A stretch of 64,000 nucleotides of DNA from Bradyrhizobium sp. STM 3843 (GTDB lineage: Bacteria > Pseudomonadota > Alphaproteobacteria > Rhizobiales > Xanthobacteraceae), in the NCBI RefSeq assembly GCF_000239815.1, contig NZ_CAFK01000024.1, forward strand, positions 1 to 64,000. Direction: 5' to 3'. Under the pieces are notes generated by a model. The model was given only the letters and a program-made list of their open reading frames with translations, was not told where the DNA came from and searched no databases. Position 1 is the first letter of the stretch. Every line of letters starts with the position of its first letter. Of this stretch, positions 9,184 through 17,844 are shown piece after piece. Both the position numbers and the translations under genes were made by a program.

Positions 9184-9510
9184 ATGGCAGACAGGCCGCG
9201 GATCAAGCTTCCGAAGGAAGCCAAGCAGGGCGAGATCATCCAGATCAAGACCCTGGTGTCGCATTTGATGGAATCGGGGCAGCGCAAGGATGCGCAGGGC
9301 AAGACGATTCCACGCAAGATCATCAACAAGTTCACCTGCGAGTTCAACGGCAAGGCAGTGTTTGCCTGTGCGCTCGAGCCGGCCATCTCCGCCAACCCCT
9401 ACATCCAGTTCGACGCCCGGGTCGACGAAGCCGGCACGTTCAAGTTTGCCTGGACTGATGACGACGGCACGGTGATCACGGCGGAAGAAAAGATCACGCT
9501 CAAAGCCTGA
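9184..9510 (+). CDS. soxZ: SoxZ, sulfur carrier partner subunit
   Basis: This 108-residue immunoglobulin-like protein lacks its own signal peptide, as is normal for SoxZ, which leaves the cell as a complex with SoxY. It begins with the family sequence PRIKLPKEAKQGEIIQIKT and has the conserved SHLMESGQRKD segment. Its role is to present the SoxY arm to the other Sox proteins. Confidence 0.96.
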   Translation: MADRPRIKLPKEAKQGEIIQIKTLVSHLMESGQRKDAQGKTIPRKIINKFTCEFNGKAVFACALEPAISANPYIQFDARVDEAGTFKFAWTDDDGTVITAEEKITLKA

Positions 9511-9544
9511 TTTCACTGACGTCCGAATGCCACGGGAGGGACGG

Positions 9545-10369
9545 ATGGTCGCGCGTTATGATTCACTTGCCCTGCTGACTGCAGTTGCGCTGGTCTTGTC
9601 GGGATTTGCCGCGTCGGGCCAGGAGGCCGAGCGCAAAGGCATTCCGGCGCCTCCCGGTCACGTCTTCAAGACCATCATCTCGGGCTACGAGTATCGCTCC
9701 AAGGAGACGCGCGCCCTGCAGGACGATGACTTGGAGAATCCGGGATTCCTGGCGATCGAGCGCGCCACGGACATGTGGAAGACGGTCGAAGGCAGTGAGG
9801 GCAAATCGTGCATGAGTTGCCACGGCGACGCTGAGACCAGCATGAAGGGCGTCGGCGCGGCAATGCCGAAGTGGAGCGAGAAGCTCAACAAGCCGGTCAA
9901 TCTGGAGCAGCAGATCAACATCTGCCGCAGCGAGCACATGAAGGCTGAGCCCTGGGCTTTCAAGTCGCAGCAGCTCACCGACATGACGGCCTTTGTTCGC
10001 AATCAATCGCGCGGCATGCCGGTGACCGTGAAGACCGACGGCCCGATGTCGCCATGGTTCGAGAAAGGCAAGCAGATCTACTACACGCGCGTCGGGCAGC
10101 TGGATCTCGCCTGTGCGTCCTGTCACGAGCAGAACAACGGCAAGTTCCTGCGGGCGGATTTCCTGAGCCAGGGCCAGAGCAACGGCTTTCCCACCTACCG
10201 GCTGCGCGACCAGCGGCTGATCCCGCTCCATGAGCGGTTCGAAGGCTGCATGTTCGACGTCCGTGGAGTGCCGTACAAGCCGCTGTCGGACGAATTCCTT
10301 GCACTCGAACTGTATGTGGCGTGGCGCGGCATCGGCCTTCCGGTCGAGACGCCCTCGGTCCGCAACTAA
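9545..10369 (+). CDS. soxA: SoxA, dihaem cytochrome c of the SoxXA complex
   Basis: This 274-residue protein has a signal peptide (about 1-25) and two haem c sites, CMSCH (89-93) and CASCH (190-194). A cysteine at 127 may be an axial ligand, and C235 in FEGCMFDVR matches the catalytic persulfide cysteine ligand of the family. It joins thiosulfate to SoxY. I chose the ATG at 9545 because GGGAGGG stands five to six bases upstream; an earlier ATG at 9527 would put hydrophilic residues before the signal peptide. Confidence 0.94.
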   Translation: MVARYDSLALLTAVALVLSGFAASGQEAERKGIPAPPGHVFKTIISGYEYRSKETRALQDDDLENPGFLAIERATDMWKTVEGSEGKSCMSCHGDAETSMKGVGAAMPKWSEKLNKPVNLEQQINICRSEHMKAEPWAFKSQQLTDMTAFVRNQSRGMPVTVKTDGPMSPWFEKGKQIYYTRVGQLDLACASCHEQNNGKFLRADFLSQGQSNGFPTYRLRDQRLIPLHERFEGCMFDVRGVPYKPLSDEFLALELYVAWRGIGLPVETPSVRN

Positions 10370-10392
10370 CCCCCGGTCGTAAGGAGAGAGCG

Positions 10393-12084
10393 ATGATTTC
10401 ACGTCGCGAGTTCGTTCAGGTTGCGCTTGCGACCGCCGCGCTGGCGGCCGGAGCCGGCGGCACTGCGACGCGGGCTTTCGCCCAGCAGAAGCTGACTGAG
10501 AAGGAGCTCCTGGCTTTCGAGCCGCTCGGCAACGTGACCCTGGTGCATGTGACTGACATCCATGGCCAGCTGATGCCGCTCTATTTCAGGGAGCCGTCGA
10601 CCAATCTCGGCGTTGGCGATGCCAAAGGCCAGCCGCCGCATATAACCGGCCGCGATTTTCTAGCGCGGTTCGGCGTCGCGCCGGGCTCATCGGCCGCCTA
10701 CGCGCTGACCTCGGAGGATTTCGAGGCGCTGGCCAAAACCTACGGGCAGATCGGTGGGCTCGATCGGGCCGCAACTGTGATCAAGGCAATCCGCGCCGAA
10801 CGTGGTGATCGGGTGGTGCTGCTTGATGGCGGCGACACCTGGCAGGGCTCGTGGTCGTCGTTGCAGACCCGCGGCCAGGACATGATCGACTGCATGGCGC
10901 TCCTGAAGCCGGACGCGATGACCGGACATTGGGAGTTCACCTACGGCACCGAACGCGTCAAGCAGGCCGTCGATGCACTCGGCTTCCCATTCCTTGGCCT
11001 CAACATTCGCGATACCGAATGGAACGAGCCTGCCTTCGAGGCGTCCACGACGATTGAGCGCGGCGGCGCCAAGATCGCAGTTCTCGGCCAGGCGTTTCCC
11101 TATACGCCTGTCGCCAATCCGCGCTGGATGATCCCGAACTGGTCGTTCGGCGTACGCGAGGAGGATGTGCAGGCGCAGGTCGACAAGGCCCGCAAGGCGG
11201 GCGCCGATCTGGTGGTGCTGCTCTCTCACAACGGCTTCGATGTCGATCGTAAGCTCGCAAGCCGCGTGAGGGGCCTCGATGTCATCCTCACCGGCCACAC
11301 GCATGATGCGCTCCCGGAGGCGGTCAAGGTCGGCAAGACCCTGCTGATCGCGTCCGGCTCGTCCGGCAAGTTCGTCTCGCGGCTCGATCTCGACGTCAGG
11401 GACGGCGAGGTCAAGGCTTACCGCTACAAGCTGATTCCGCTGTTCTCGGACGTCATCACGCCCGACGCACAGATGGCCGCCAAGATCGCCGAGGTGCGCA
11501 AGCCGTTCGCAGCCGAGCTCGGCCGCGCGCTGGGCCGCACCGAGACGCTGCTTTATCGCCGCGGCAATTTCAACGGTACGTTCGACGATCTGATCTGCCA
11601 GGCGCTGCTGCAGGAGCGCGACGCGGAGATCGCGCTATCGCCCGGCTTCCGCTGGGGCACCACGGTGATGCCGGGCCAGGATATCACCTTCGAGGATGTG
11701 ACCAACGCGACCGCGATCACTTATCCCGCCGTGTACCGCATGGGCATGACCGGAGCGCGGCTCAAGGAGATCATCGAGGATGTCGCCGACAACCTGTTCA
11801 ATGTCGATCCCTATTATCAGCAGGGAGGCGACATGGTGCGCATCGGCGGCATGTCTTACGCCATCGATATCAACAAGCCGCAGGGGCAACGCATCTCCGA
11901 CATGCGGCTGATCAAGACCGGCGCTGCGATCGATCCGTCGCGCGAATATCAGGTCGCTGGCTGGGCCAGCGTCAATGAAGGCACGCAGGGGCCGCCGATC
12001 TGGGAGGTCGTGTCCTCCTATTTGCAGCGGCAGAAGACCATTCGTCTCGAACCCAACCGCGCCGTCAAAGTCACCGGAGTTTAG
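10393..12084 (+). CDS. soxB: SoxB, dimanganese sulfate thiohydrolase
   Basis: This 563-residue protein belongs to the 5'-nucleotidase/calcineurin-like phosphoesterase superfamily. It has a twin-arginine signal (ISRREFVQVA) and metal-site motifs VTDIHGQ (53-59), GGDTW (about 145), GHWEFTYG (about 175), LSHNG (about 277) and TGHTHD (about 299). It releases sulfate from the SoxY-bound thiosulfonate. The start at 10393 has an AAGGAGAG site; the gene begins 23 bases after soxA. Confidence 0.96.
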   Translation: MISRREFVQVALATAALAAGAGGTATRAFAQQKLTEKELLAFEPLGNVTLVHVTDIHGQLMPLYFREPSTNLGVGDAKGQPPHITGRDFLARFGVAPGSSAAYALTSEDFEALAKTYGQIGGLDRAATVIKAIRAERGDRVVLLDGGDTWQGSWSSLQTRGQDMIDCMALLKPDAMTGHWEFTYGTERVKQAVDALGFPFLGLNIRDTEWNEPAFEASTTIERGGAKIAVLGQAFPYTPVANPRWMIPNWSFGVREEDVQAQVDKARKAGADLVVLLSHNGFDVDRKLASRVRGLDVILTGHTHDALPEAVKVGKTLLIASGSSGKFVSRLDLDVRDGEVKAYRYKLIPLFSDVITPDAQMAAKIAEVRKPFAAELGRALGRTETLLYRRGNFNGTFDDLICQALLQERDAEIALSPGFRWGTTVMPGQDITFEDVTNATAITYPAVYRMGMTGARLKEIIEDVADNLFNVDPYYQQGGDMVRIGGMSYAIDINKPQGQRISDMRLIKTGAAIDPSREYQVAGWASVNEGTQGPPIWEVVSSYLQRQKTIRLEPNRAVKVTGV

Positions 12085-12090
12085 AGGACG

Positions 12091-13377
12091 ATGTCCAAGG
12101 ACAACAAGATTCAATCAACCTCGATTGCTCGCCAATCTCGGCGCGGCTTTCTCGCTGCAGCCGGCGGACTCGCAGCATCGGCGCTTGCGCCAGCGGCGCG
12201 CGCCGGCGGCAACCCGGCGAACCAGCCGCCGAACGTGCCGGAGTGGACGCGATCGCTCGGCGAGGGCGTCGCCGTGCGCCCCTATGGCAAGCCGTCGAAA
12301 TTCGAGAAGGACGTGATCCGGCGCGACGTCGAATGGCTGACGGCTTCGCGTGAATCCTCAGTCAGTTTCACGCCGCTGCATGAGCTCGAGGGCATCATCA
12401 CGCCCAACGGCCTGTGCTTCGAGCGGCATCATGGCGGCATGGCCGACATCGATCCGGCCGATCATCGCCTGATGATCCACGGCCTCGTCGAGCGCCCGTT
12501 GATCTTGACCCTGGACGAATTGAAGCGTTATCCGCGCGTCAACCGCATCCATTTCATGGAATGCGCGGCAAATTCCGGCATGGAGTGGCGCGGGGCTCAG
12601 CTGAACGGCTGTCAGTTCACCCACGGGATGGTCCACTGCGTGCAGTACACCGGCGTGTCGCTGCGAACGCTGCTGGAGGAGGTCGGCGTCAAGAGCAACG
12701 GCAAATGGCTGCTGGTCGAGGGTGCTGACTCGGCCGCGATGGATCGTAGCCTGCCGATCGAGAAGGCGCTCGACGACTGCATCGTTGCTTACAAAATGAA
12801 TGGCGAAGCGCTCTATCCCGAGCAGGGCTATCCGATGCGGCTCGTCGTGCCGGGCTGGCAGGGCAATCTCTGGGTCAAGTGGCTGCGCCGGATCAAGGTC
12901 GGCGATCAACCCTGGCAGACCCGCGAGGAAACCTCGAAATACACCGACCTGCTGCCAAACGGAAAGGCGCGGCGCTTCACCTGGGTGATGGATACGAAAT
13001 CCGTGATCACCAATCCCAGTCCGCAGGCGCCGATCAAGCACGGCAAGGGCTTCACCGTTTTGTCCGGTCTCGCCTGGTCTGGGAATGGCAAGGTCAAGCG
13101 GGTCGATGTGTCGCTCGATGGCGGACGCAACTGGTGGCCGGCGCGGCTCGACGGTCCGGTGCTCGACAAGGCGTTGACCCGCTTCTACTACGAGTTCGAC
13201 TGGAACGGGCAGCCGCTGCTGCTGCAGTCGCGCGCACAGGACGAGACCGGCTATGTGCAGCCGTCCAAGGCGGAGCTGCGCAAGGTGCGCGGCTACAACT
13301 CCATCTATCACAACAATGGCATCCAGACCTGGCACGTGCAGGCCAACGGTGAGGTCGAGAATGTTGAAGTCGCCTGA
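12091..13377 (+). CDS. soxC: SoxC, molybdopterin subunit of sulfane dehydrogenase
   Basis: This 428-residue protein of the sulfite-oxidase family has a twin-arginine signal (QSRRGFLAAAGG). It has the molybdenum-coordinating cysteine C158 in HFMECAANSG and a C-terminal dimerisation domain. With SoxD it oxidises the SoxY-bound sulfane sulfur, so presence of soxCD predicts complete thiosulfate oxidation to sulfate without stored sulfur globules. It starts 6 bases after soxB and overlaps soxD by 17 bases. Confidence 0.96.
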   Translation: MSKDNKIQSTSIARQSRRGFLAAAGGLAASALAPAARAGGNPANQPPNVPEWTRSLGEGVAVRPYGKPSKFEKDVIRRDVEWLTASRESSVSFTPLHELEGIITPNGLCFERHHGGMADIDPADHRLMIHGLVERPLILTLDELKRYPRVNRIHFMECAANSGMEWRGAQLNGCQFTHGMVHCVQYTGVSLRTLLEEVGVKSNGKWLLVEGADSAAMDRSLPIEKALDDCIVAYKMNGEALYPEQGYPMRLVVPGWQGNLWVKWLRRIKVGDQPWQTREETSKYTDLLPNGKARRFTWVMDTKSVITNPSPQAPIKHGKGFTVLSGLAWSGNGKVKRVDVSLDGGRNWWPARLDGPVLDKALTRFYYEFDWNGQPLLLQSRAQDETGYVQPSKAELRKVRGYNSIYHNNGIQTWHVQANGEVENVEVA

Positions 13378-14065
13378 GCTTGTCGTTGCGTTTGTGCTGG
13401 CCTGCTTGAGTGGGTCTGCCGCGTTCGCGGGCGGATCAACCGAGTTGAAGGGCGAAGCGAAACCGGCTCCGCACTACGATATCGGTCGGGCGCCGACACC
13501 GGAGGAGATCCGCGGCTGGGATATCGATGTGCGTCCTGACGGACAGGGATTGCCGGTCGGCAAGGGCACCGTGGCTCAGGGCGAGAAGCTGTTCATGGAC
13601 AATTGCGCGACCTGCCATGGCGAGTTCGGCGAGGGCAACGGCCGCTGGCCGGTGCTCGCGGGCGGCAAGGGATCCTTGACGGCCGACAATCCGGTCAAGA
13701 CGGTCGGATCCTACTGGCCCTATGCGTCGACCGTGTTCGACTATGTGCGGCACGCGATGCCGTTCGGCAATGCCGAGACGCTCAGTGTCGACGACTACTA
13801 TTCGCTCGTCGCCTACGTCTTGTACCTCAACGACGTCGTCACCGATCAGAACTTCGAGCTCAACAACAAGAACCTTGCCTCGATCAAGATGCCGAACGAA
13901 GCCGGCTTCATCATGGACGACCGCGCCACCAGTGAAAAGGCGTTCTGGCAGAAGGACCCGTGCATGAAGGACTGCATTGCGCCGGTCAAGATCACTGGGC
14001 GCGCGACCGCGGTCGACGTCACGCCAGAGGATGCCAAGGAGGGAAAATCCCGAGGGGTCGAGTGA
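13361..14065 (+). CDS. soxD: SoxD, cytochrome c subunit of sulfane dehydrogenase (monohaem form)
   Basis: This 234-residue protein has a signal peptide (1-23) and a single CATCH haem site (82-86), followed by a c-type domain (YWPYASTVFDYVRHAMPF). The Paracoccus enzyme is longer and carries two haems, so this is the short monohaem version. A C-terminal pair of cysteines (DPCMKDCIAP) may form a disulfide. It accepts electrons from SoxC and passes them to a soluble cytochrome. The ATG at 13361 lies inside the end of soxC, suggesting translational coupling. Confidence 0.92.
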   Translation: MLKSPELVVAFVLACLSGSAAFAGGSTELKGEAKPAPHYDIGRAPTPEEIRGWDIDVRPDGQGLPVGKGTVAQGEKLFMDNCATCHGEFGEGNGRWPVLAGGKGSLTADNPVKTVGSYWPYASTVFDYVRHAMPFGNAETLSVDDYYSLVAYVLYLNDVVTDQNFELNNKNLASIKMPNEAGFIMDDRATSEKAFWQKDPCMKDCIAPVKITGRATAVDVTPEDAKEGKSRGVE

Positions 14066-14523
14066 CCGGAAGGACCCAAAGCCGTCGGGGTCTTATTTCG
14101 GCGATCATCTCCGCCGGGCTTTTGATCGTTACCGCTGGACCGCTTCTGGCGACCGAACCGCATAGGTTGGTGCTTCAGATCAGCGATGATGACCCGGTGA
14201 AAATGCATGCCGTGCTCGACGTGGCGGCAAATGTCTCGCGCCACTATACCGGCCAGGGCGAGGAGGTCGACATCGTCGTCGTCGCCTTCAACGGCGGGCT
14301 CGACATGATGCTGGCCGACCGCTCGCCGGTCAAGGAGCGCCTCACGGGCTTTGCCAAGTCGATGCCGAACGTCAGTTTCGTTGCCTGCGGCAACACGCTC
14401 GAGACGCTTGCTCGCAAGGAAGGTGCCTCGCCCCCGCTGCTGCCCGGAGTCACGGTGGTCGAGACGGGTGTTGCCACTATGATGGATTTGGCGGAAAAGC
14501 ACTGGACTATCGTGCGCCCTTGA
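14062..14523 (+). CDS. Exported DsrE-like protein 1
   Basis: A GTG start overlaps the soxD stop (GTGA at 14062), giving 153 residues with an N-terminal SRRG..hydrophobic signal ending near LLATEP. The mature domain is of the DsrE/F-like fold, with IVVVAFNGGLDMML and a single conserved-looking cysteine, C109, in FVACGNTL. Most DsrE proteins act in the cytoplasm as persulfide carriers; export here suggests a periplasmic sulfur-handling role next to SoxCD. That role is inference. Confidence 0.8.
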   Translation: MTGRTQSRRGLISAIISAGLLIVTAGPLLATEPHRLVLQISDDDPVKMHAVLDVAANVSRHYTGQGEEVDIVVVAFNGGLDMMLADRSPVKERLTGFAKSMPNVSFVACGNTLETLARKEGASPPLLPGVTVVETGVATMMDLAEKHWTIVRP

Positions 14524-14564
14524 GTGGCGGAAGCTTGGTCAGAGCGGCGCGTCAGGAGGATGTC

Positions 14565-15008
14565 ATGGAACGACGATCGATCATGCGCGCGGGCCTTGCG
14601 GCCGTGGTTGGCGTGCTGGGCGCCAACCGGGCCCAGGCGGCCGGTCCCGAACGGCCGCGGCAACGCGTTGCGTACCATTTGTCGGACCAAGACCGCGTGC
14701 TGTTCGTGCTCGGCAACATCCAGAACCATATCGACGGCACCGGCGGACCCGGCAAGGCCGACATCCGACTGGTTGTGCACGGGCCGGCTTTGCGTGCTTT
14801 CCACGCGATTTCCATCGAGCCCAACATCGCGGAGCTCGCGGCTCGTCTGATCAAAGGCGGAACGGCGCTCGAGGCCTGTGCCAACACCATGAAGGCGCAG
14901 GGCGTGAAGCTCGACGACCTGACAGATGGGTTTATCGTCGCCGAGAAGGGCGGCGTCGTCCGATTGACGGAGCTGCAGCAGGACGGCTACGCCTACCTGC
15001 GCCCGTAG
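14565..15008 (+). CDS. Exported DsrE-like protein 2
   Basis: This 147-residue protein has a short twin-arginine-like signal (MERRSIMRAGLAAVVG) and a DsrE-like domain: VLFVLGNIQNHID, DIRLVVHGPALRAF and C105 in EACANTMKAQGV. The cysteine motif ACxNTL/M matches that of the preceding gene, so the two are distant paralogues and may form a heteromer. AGGAGG precedes the ATG at 14565. The gap to the preceding gene is 41 bases. Confidence 0.8.
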   Translation: MERRSIMRAGLAAVVGVLGANRAQAAGPERPRQRVAYHLSDQDRVLFVLGNIQNHIDGTGGPGKADIRLVVHGPALRAFHAISIEPNIAELAARLIKGGTALEACANTMKAQGVKLDDLTDGFIVAEKGGVVRLTELQQDGYAYLRP

Positions 15009-15036
15009 CCGGCAAGCGCAAGCACGAGGCATTCCC

Positions 15037-16137
15037 TTGCTCAATGAAGCGGTCGATCTCCTCGGCGAAGAGCTCGTCTCGCTGTTGGGCGGGCTTCTGG
15101 TCGGAGGATTGTTCGGCTTCTTCGCGCAGCGCAGCCGGTTCTGCTTGCGAGCCGCGACGATCGAATTCTCGCGCGGGCAGGGCGGAGCACGTCTGACGGT
15201 CTGGCTGCTGACATTCGCCTCGGCGCTGCTCGGCACCCAGGCGTTCGTCGCGGCAGGCCTGCTTGATGTCTCCGAAGCGCGCCAGCTCGCGCAGCAGGGC
15301 AGCATCTCCGGCGCGATGATCGGGGGGCTGATGTTCGGCTGCGGCATGATTCTGGCGCGCGGTTGCGCGAGCCGGCTCTTGGTGTTGTCGGCCAACGGTA
15401 ATCTGCGGGCGCTGCTGTCGGGGCTCGTGTTCGCAGTGACGGCACAATCGGCTTATCGTGGCCTGCTTGCGCCAGCACGGGAGTGGCTGACCAGTCTCTG
15501 GCTGGTCGATGGTGGCCCGTCCCGCGACATCATGAGCGTGATCGGCGGCGGCACGCCCGAGAAGCTTGGCTTCAGCCTGCTCTGGCTGCTTGCAGGGCTC
15601 GCAGGTGTCGCGCGGTTCCGGATCGGGCTGCGTGTGACCCTGGCTGCCGTTGCGACCGGTGTGGCCGTGGTTGCGGGTTGGCTCTTCACCTACCAGCTCG
15701 GCCAGGCCTCTTTTGCGCCGGTGACGTTGAAGAGTCTCACCTTCAGCGGCCCATCGGCCGAGCTGCTGATGCAGGTTCTTGCGAGCCCGCATCTGAGGCC
15801 CGACTTCGATCTCGGCGTCATACCCGGAGTCTTTCTCGGGTCGTTCGCGGCAGCCGCGCTTGCCCATGAGCTGAATCTCGAGGGTTTCTTCGACGGACGC
15901 GGGATGCGGCGCTATCTGGTTGGCGCCGTGCTGATGGGGTTCGGTGCGATGCTGGCCGGAGGCTGCGCCGTCGGCGCTGGCGTCACCGGAGCTTCCGTGT
16001 TCGCGCTGACCGCCTGGCTGGTGCTGGGCGGAATGTGGATCGGGGCGGTGATGACCGATCTCGTGGTCGACCGGTGGACCATGTCCCGGAAACCGGCACA
16101 GCAGGCCGGCGATCTCGCCGGCCGTGCGGCATCATAA
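15037..16137 (+). CDS. YeeE/YedE-family transporter (full length)
   Basis: This 366-residue protein has around ten transmembrane segments and duplicated cysteine/glycine motifs (FGCGMILARGCASR and GGCAVGAGVTGAS), as in TsuA-type thiosulfate channels. The TTG at 15037 has GAGG eight bases upstream. It ends the sox structural operon and is the second full-length family member in this locus, after 4020-5117. It could import or export thiosulfate, sulfite or persulfide species. Confidence 0.87.
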   Translation: MLNEAVDLLGEELVSLLGGLLVGGLFGFFAQRSRFCLRAATIEFSRGQGGARLTVWLLTFASALLGTQAFVAAGLLDVSEARQLAQQGSISGAMIGGLMFGCGMILARGCASRLLVLSANGNLRALLSGLVFAVTAQSAYRGLLAPAREWLTSLWLVDGGPSRDIMSVIGGGTPEKLGFSLLWLLAGLAGVARFRIGLRVTLAAVATGVAVVAGWLFTYQLGQASFAPVTLKSLTFSGPSAELLMQVLASPHLRPDFDLGVIPGVFLGSFAAAALAHELNLEGFFDGRGMRRYLVGAVLMGFGAMLAGGCAVGAGVTGASVFALTAWLVLGGMWIGAVMTDLVVDRWTMSRKPAQQAGDLAGRAAS

Positions 16138-16138
16138 T

Positions 16139-16173
16139 TATCTTCACAAATTCGAAGATATGAATATATAATG
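16139..16173. promoter_or_regulatory. Candidate SoxR operator, YeeE/YedE pair
   Basis: A perfect 7-bp inverted repeat, TATCTTC (16139-16145) and GAAGATA (16154-16160) with an 8-base spacer, is followed at once by ATGAATATATAATG. The latter carries the TGAATAT core of the other three elements. The N8 spacing resembles the ATTC-N8-GAAT form reported for SqrR. Confidence 0.65.
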
Positions 16174-16219
16174 CCGGGACGGCAGCAAGGAGGCTGCCAG
16201 AGGCAGGGAGGACATTGCT

Positions 16220-16771
16220 ATGACGATGATGACGGACGTCATAGTCCGCGATACCAAGAAGTCCGGATGGATCAACTGGTCACCCTATCTGGTCGGCGCC
16301 GGAATTGGCGTTCTGAGCTGGGTGGCATTTGCGGCGTTTGGAGATCCTCTGGGCGTCACCACGGCCTATTCGCGCGTGGCTTCACTGTTTGCGATTCCGG
16401 TGATGGGTACCGATGCAGTCGCCGCGAACAGCTATTGGAAGTCGATGCCGCTGAAGTGGGACTATGGGGTCTGGTTTTTGGTCGGCATTCCGCTTGGTGC
16501 CTTCCTGTCTGCGATCCTGTCGGGAACCTGGCGGCTGGAGTTGGTGCCTGAGGTCTGGAAGGAGCGCTTCGGACCGTCCGTCCTCAAACGGTTCATCGCG
16601 GCTTTCCTCGGCGGCATCGTCATCATGTATGGCGCGCGTCTGGCCGGCGGATGCACCAGCGGGCACGGCATCTCCGGTGGTCTGCAGCTTGCGGTGTCCA
16701 GTTGGCTCTTCCTCGTCGTGATGTTTGCGACCGGCCTGTTGGTGTCGCGCATCATGTTCCGCAAATCGTGA
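16220..16771 (+). CDS. YeeE/YedE half-transporter A
   Basis: This 183-residue membrane protein covers one half of the YeeE/YedE fold, with about four hydrophobic segments and the cysteine motif AGGCTSGHGISGG. GGAGG lies eight bases before the ATG. The second half is encoded by the next gene after 12 bases. Similar split pairs (PmpA/PmpB type) occur next to persulfide dioxygenase and BigR-type regulators. Both halves probably form one channel for a sulfur species. Confidence 0.87.
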   Translation: MTMMTDVIVRDTKKSGWINWSPYLVGAGIGVLSWVAFAAFGDPLGVTTAYSRVASLFAIPVMGTDAVAANSYWKSMPLKWDYGVWFLVGIPLGAFLSAILSGTWRLELVPEVWKERFGPSVLKRFIAAFLGGIVIMYGARLAGGCTSGHGISGGLQLAVSSWLFLVVMFATGLLVSRIMFRKS

Positions 16772-16783
16772 AAGGATGAGATC

Positions 16784-17335
16784 ATGACCGCACTGGCAAG
16801 CGTTCTCGGTCCGCTTCTGATGGGGACTGTATTCGGCTTTCTGCTGCAACGTGGCAAAGTCACGAGTTGCAATGTGATCGAAAATCAATTCCGCCTGCGT
16901 GATTTCACCGTGCTCAAAGTCATGGGCACCGCGATCGTGGTCGGAGGCGTCGGCGTGCTGCTGCTGGTCGATACCGGCAACACCAAGTACTACGTCAAGG
17001 ATGCCAACATGCTTGCGGTCGCGCTCGGCGCGGCGCTGTTCGGCATCGGCATGGTCGTCTATGGCTATTGTCCGGGCACTGCGCTCGGCGCCATTGCGAC
17101 CGGCAGCGTTCATGCCGCCGTCGGCGCGCTAGGAATGATTGCGGGTGCCATTCTCTATGCGTTGAGCTTCGACTGGCTCAAGGCGCATATTCTCAACGTC
17201 TGGGCGCTCGGCAAGTTGCGACTGCCTGACCTCACCGGCGTGCCGGATGCGGTCTGGTTCGCGGCGCTCGCCATTCTGGCCGGCGCGTTCTTCCTCTGGG
17301 TCGAATCCACTGAGGCCAAGCAAAGGCGGAACTAG
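16784..17335 (+). CDS. YeeE/YedE half-transporter B
   Basis: This 183-residue partner of the preceding gene has hydrophobic segments and the cysteine motif VYGYCPGTALGA, as well as FLLQRGKVTSCNV near the N-terminus, which matches the family's first-half signature. Spacing and size match the split transporter layout. It is followed after 65 bases by a rhodanese, consistent with import of persulfide or thiosulfate coupled to sulfur transfer. Confidence 0.87.
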   Translation: MTALASVLGPLLMGTVFGFLLQRGKVTSCNVIENQFRLRDFTVLKVMGTAIVVGGVGVLLLVDTGNTKYYVKDANMLAVALGAALFGIGMVVYGYCPGTALGAIATGSVHAAVGALGMIAGAILYALSFDWLKAHILNVWALGKLRLPDLTGVPDAVWFAALAILAGAFFLWVESTEAKQRRN

Positions 17336-17400
17336 GCCAGGACGAGCACGCCGACGGCGTTTCGCGGCGTCGGCGTCCGCACAAGAGAAAGGTCGAAACG

Positions 17401-17742
17401 ATGCTGTCTGGATTTTTGAACAAGCTGATGGGCTCGGCGAGCGTGCCGGTGATCGAGCACGACGAACTGGTCCGAGCCCGTCAGGAGCGGAGCTGTGTCA
17501 TCGTCGATGTCCGCGAGCCGCATGAGTTCAAGAGCGGGCATATTCCTGGCGCGATCAATCATCCTCTATCGCAATTCGATCCTGCGCGGCTTGCGCAAGG
17601 CAAGTCCGTTGTCTTGATCTGCCAGGCAGGTGGCCGGTCGGCCAAGGCGCTGCGGAGCGCGCTTGCCGCTGGTCGGCAGGATGTCTGCCACTACGCCGGC
17701 GGGATGAGCGGCTGGCGCGCGCGGGGCGGGCAGGTCACCTGA
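17401..17742 (+). CDS. Single-domain rhodanese
   Basis: This 113-residue rhodanese-like protein has the substrate loop DVREPHEFKSGHIPGA and the active-site loop CQAGGRS with catalytic C75. No signal peptide is seen, so it should act in the cytoplasm, taking sulfane sulfur from thiosulfate or glutathione persulfide. It follows the split YeeE/YedE genes and is convergent with the persulfide dioxygenase, which would dispose of its product. Confidence 0.9.
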   Translation: MLSGFLNKLMGSASVPVIEHDELVRARQERSCVIVDVREPHEFKSGHIPGAINHPLSQFDPARLAQGKSVVLICQAGGRSAKALRSALAAGRQDVCHYAGGMSGWRARGGQVT

Positions 17743-17760
17743 AATCCACGCGCTAATTTT

Positions 17761-17790
17761 GCCCGATGTCGTAGCCGCGCGGCATCGGGC
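17761..17790. terminator. Stem-loop between convergent genes
   Basis: The arms GCCCGATG (17761-17768) and CATCGGGC (17783-17790) pair perfectly. The hairpin lies between the rhodanese stop and the converging persulfide dioxygenase stop. No strong T-run follows on either strand, so intrinsic termination is only probable. Confidence 0.45.
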
Positions 17791-17844
17791 AGTTGCCTGA
17801 CGTGGCGGGCCGCAGGGGCTCGCTGAGGGTAAGCCGGCATCACC

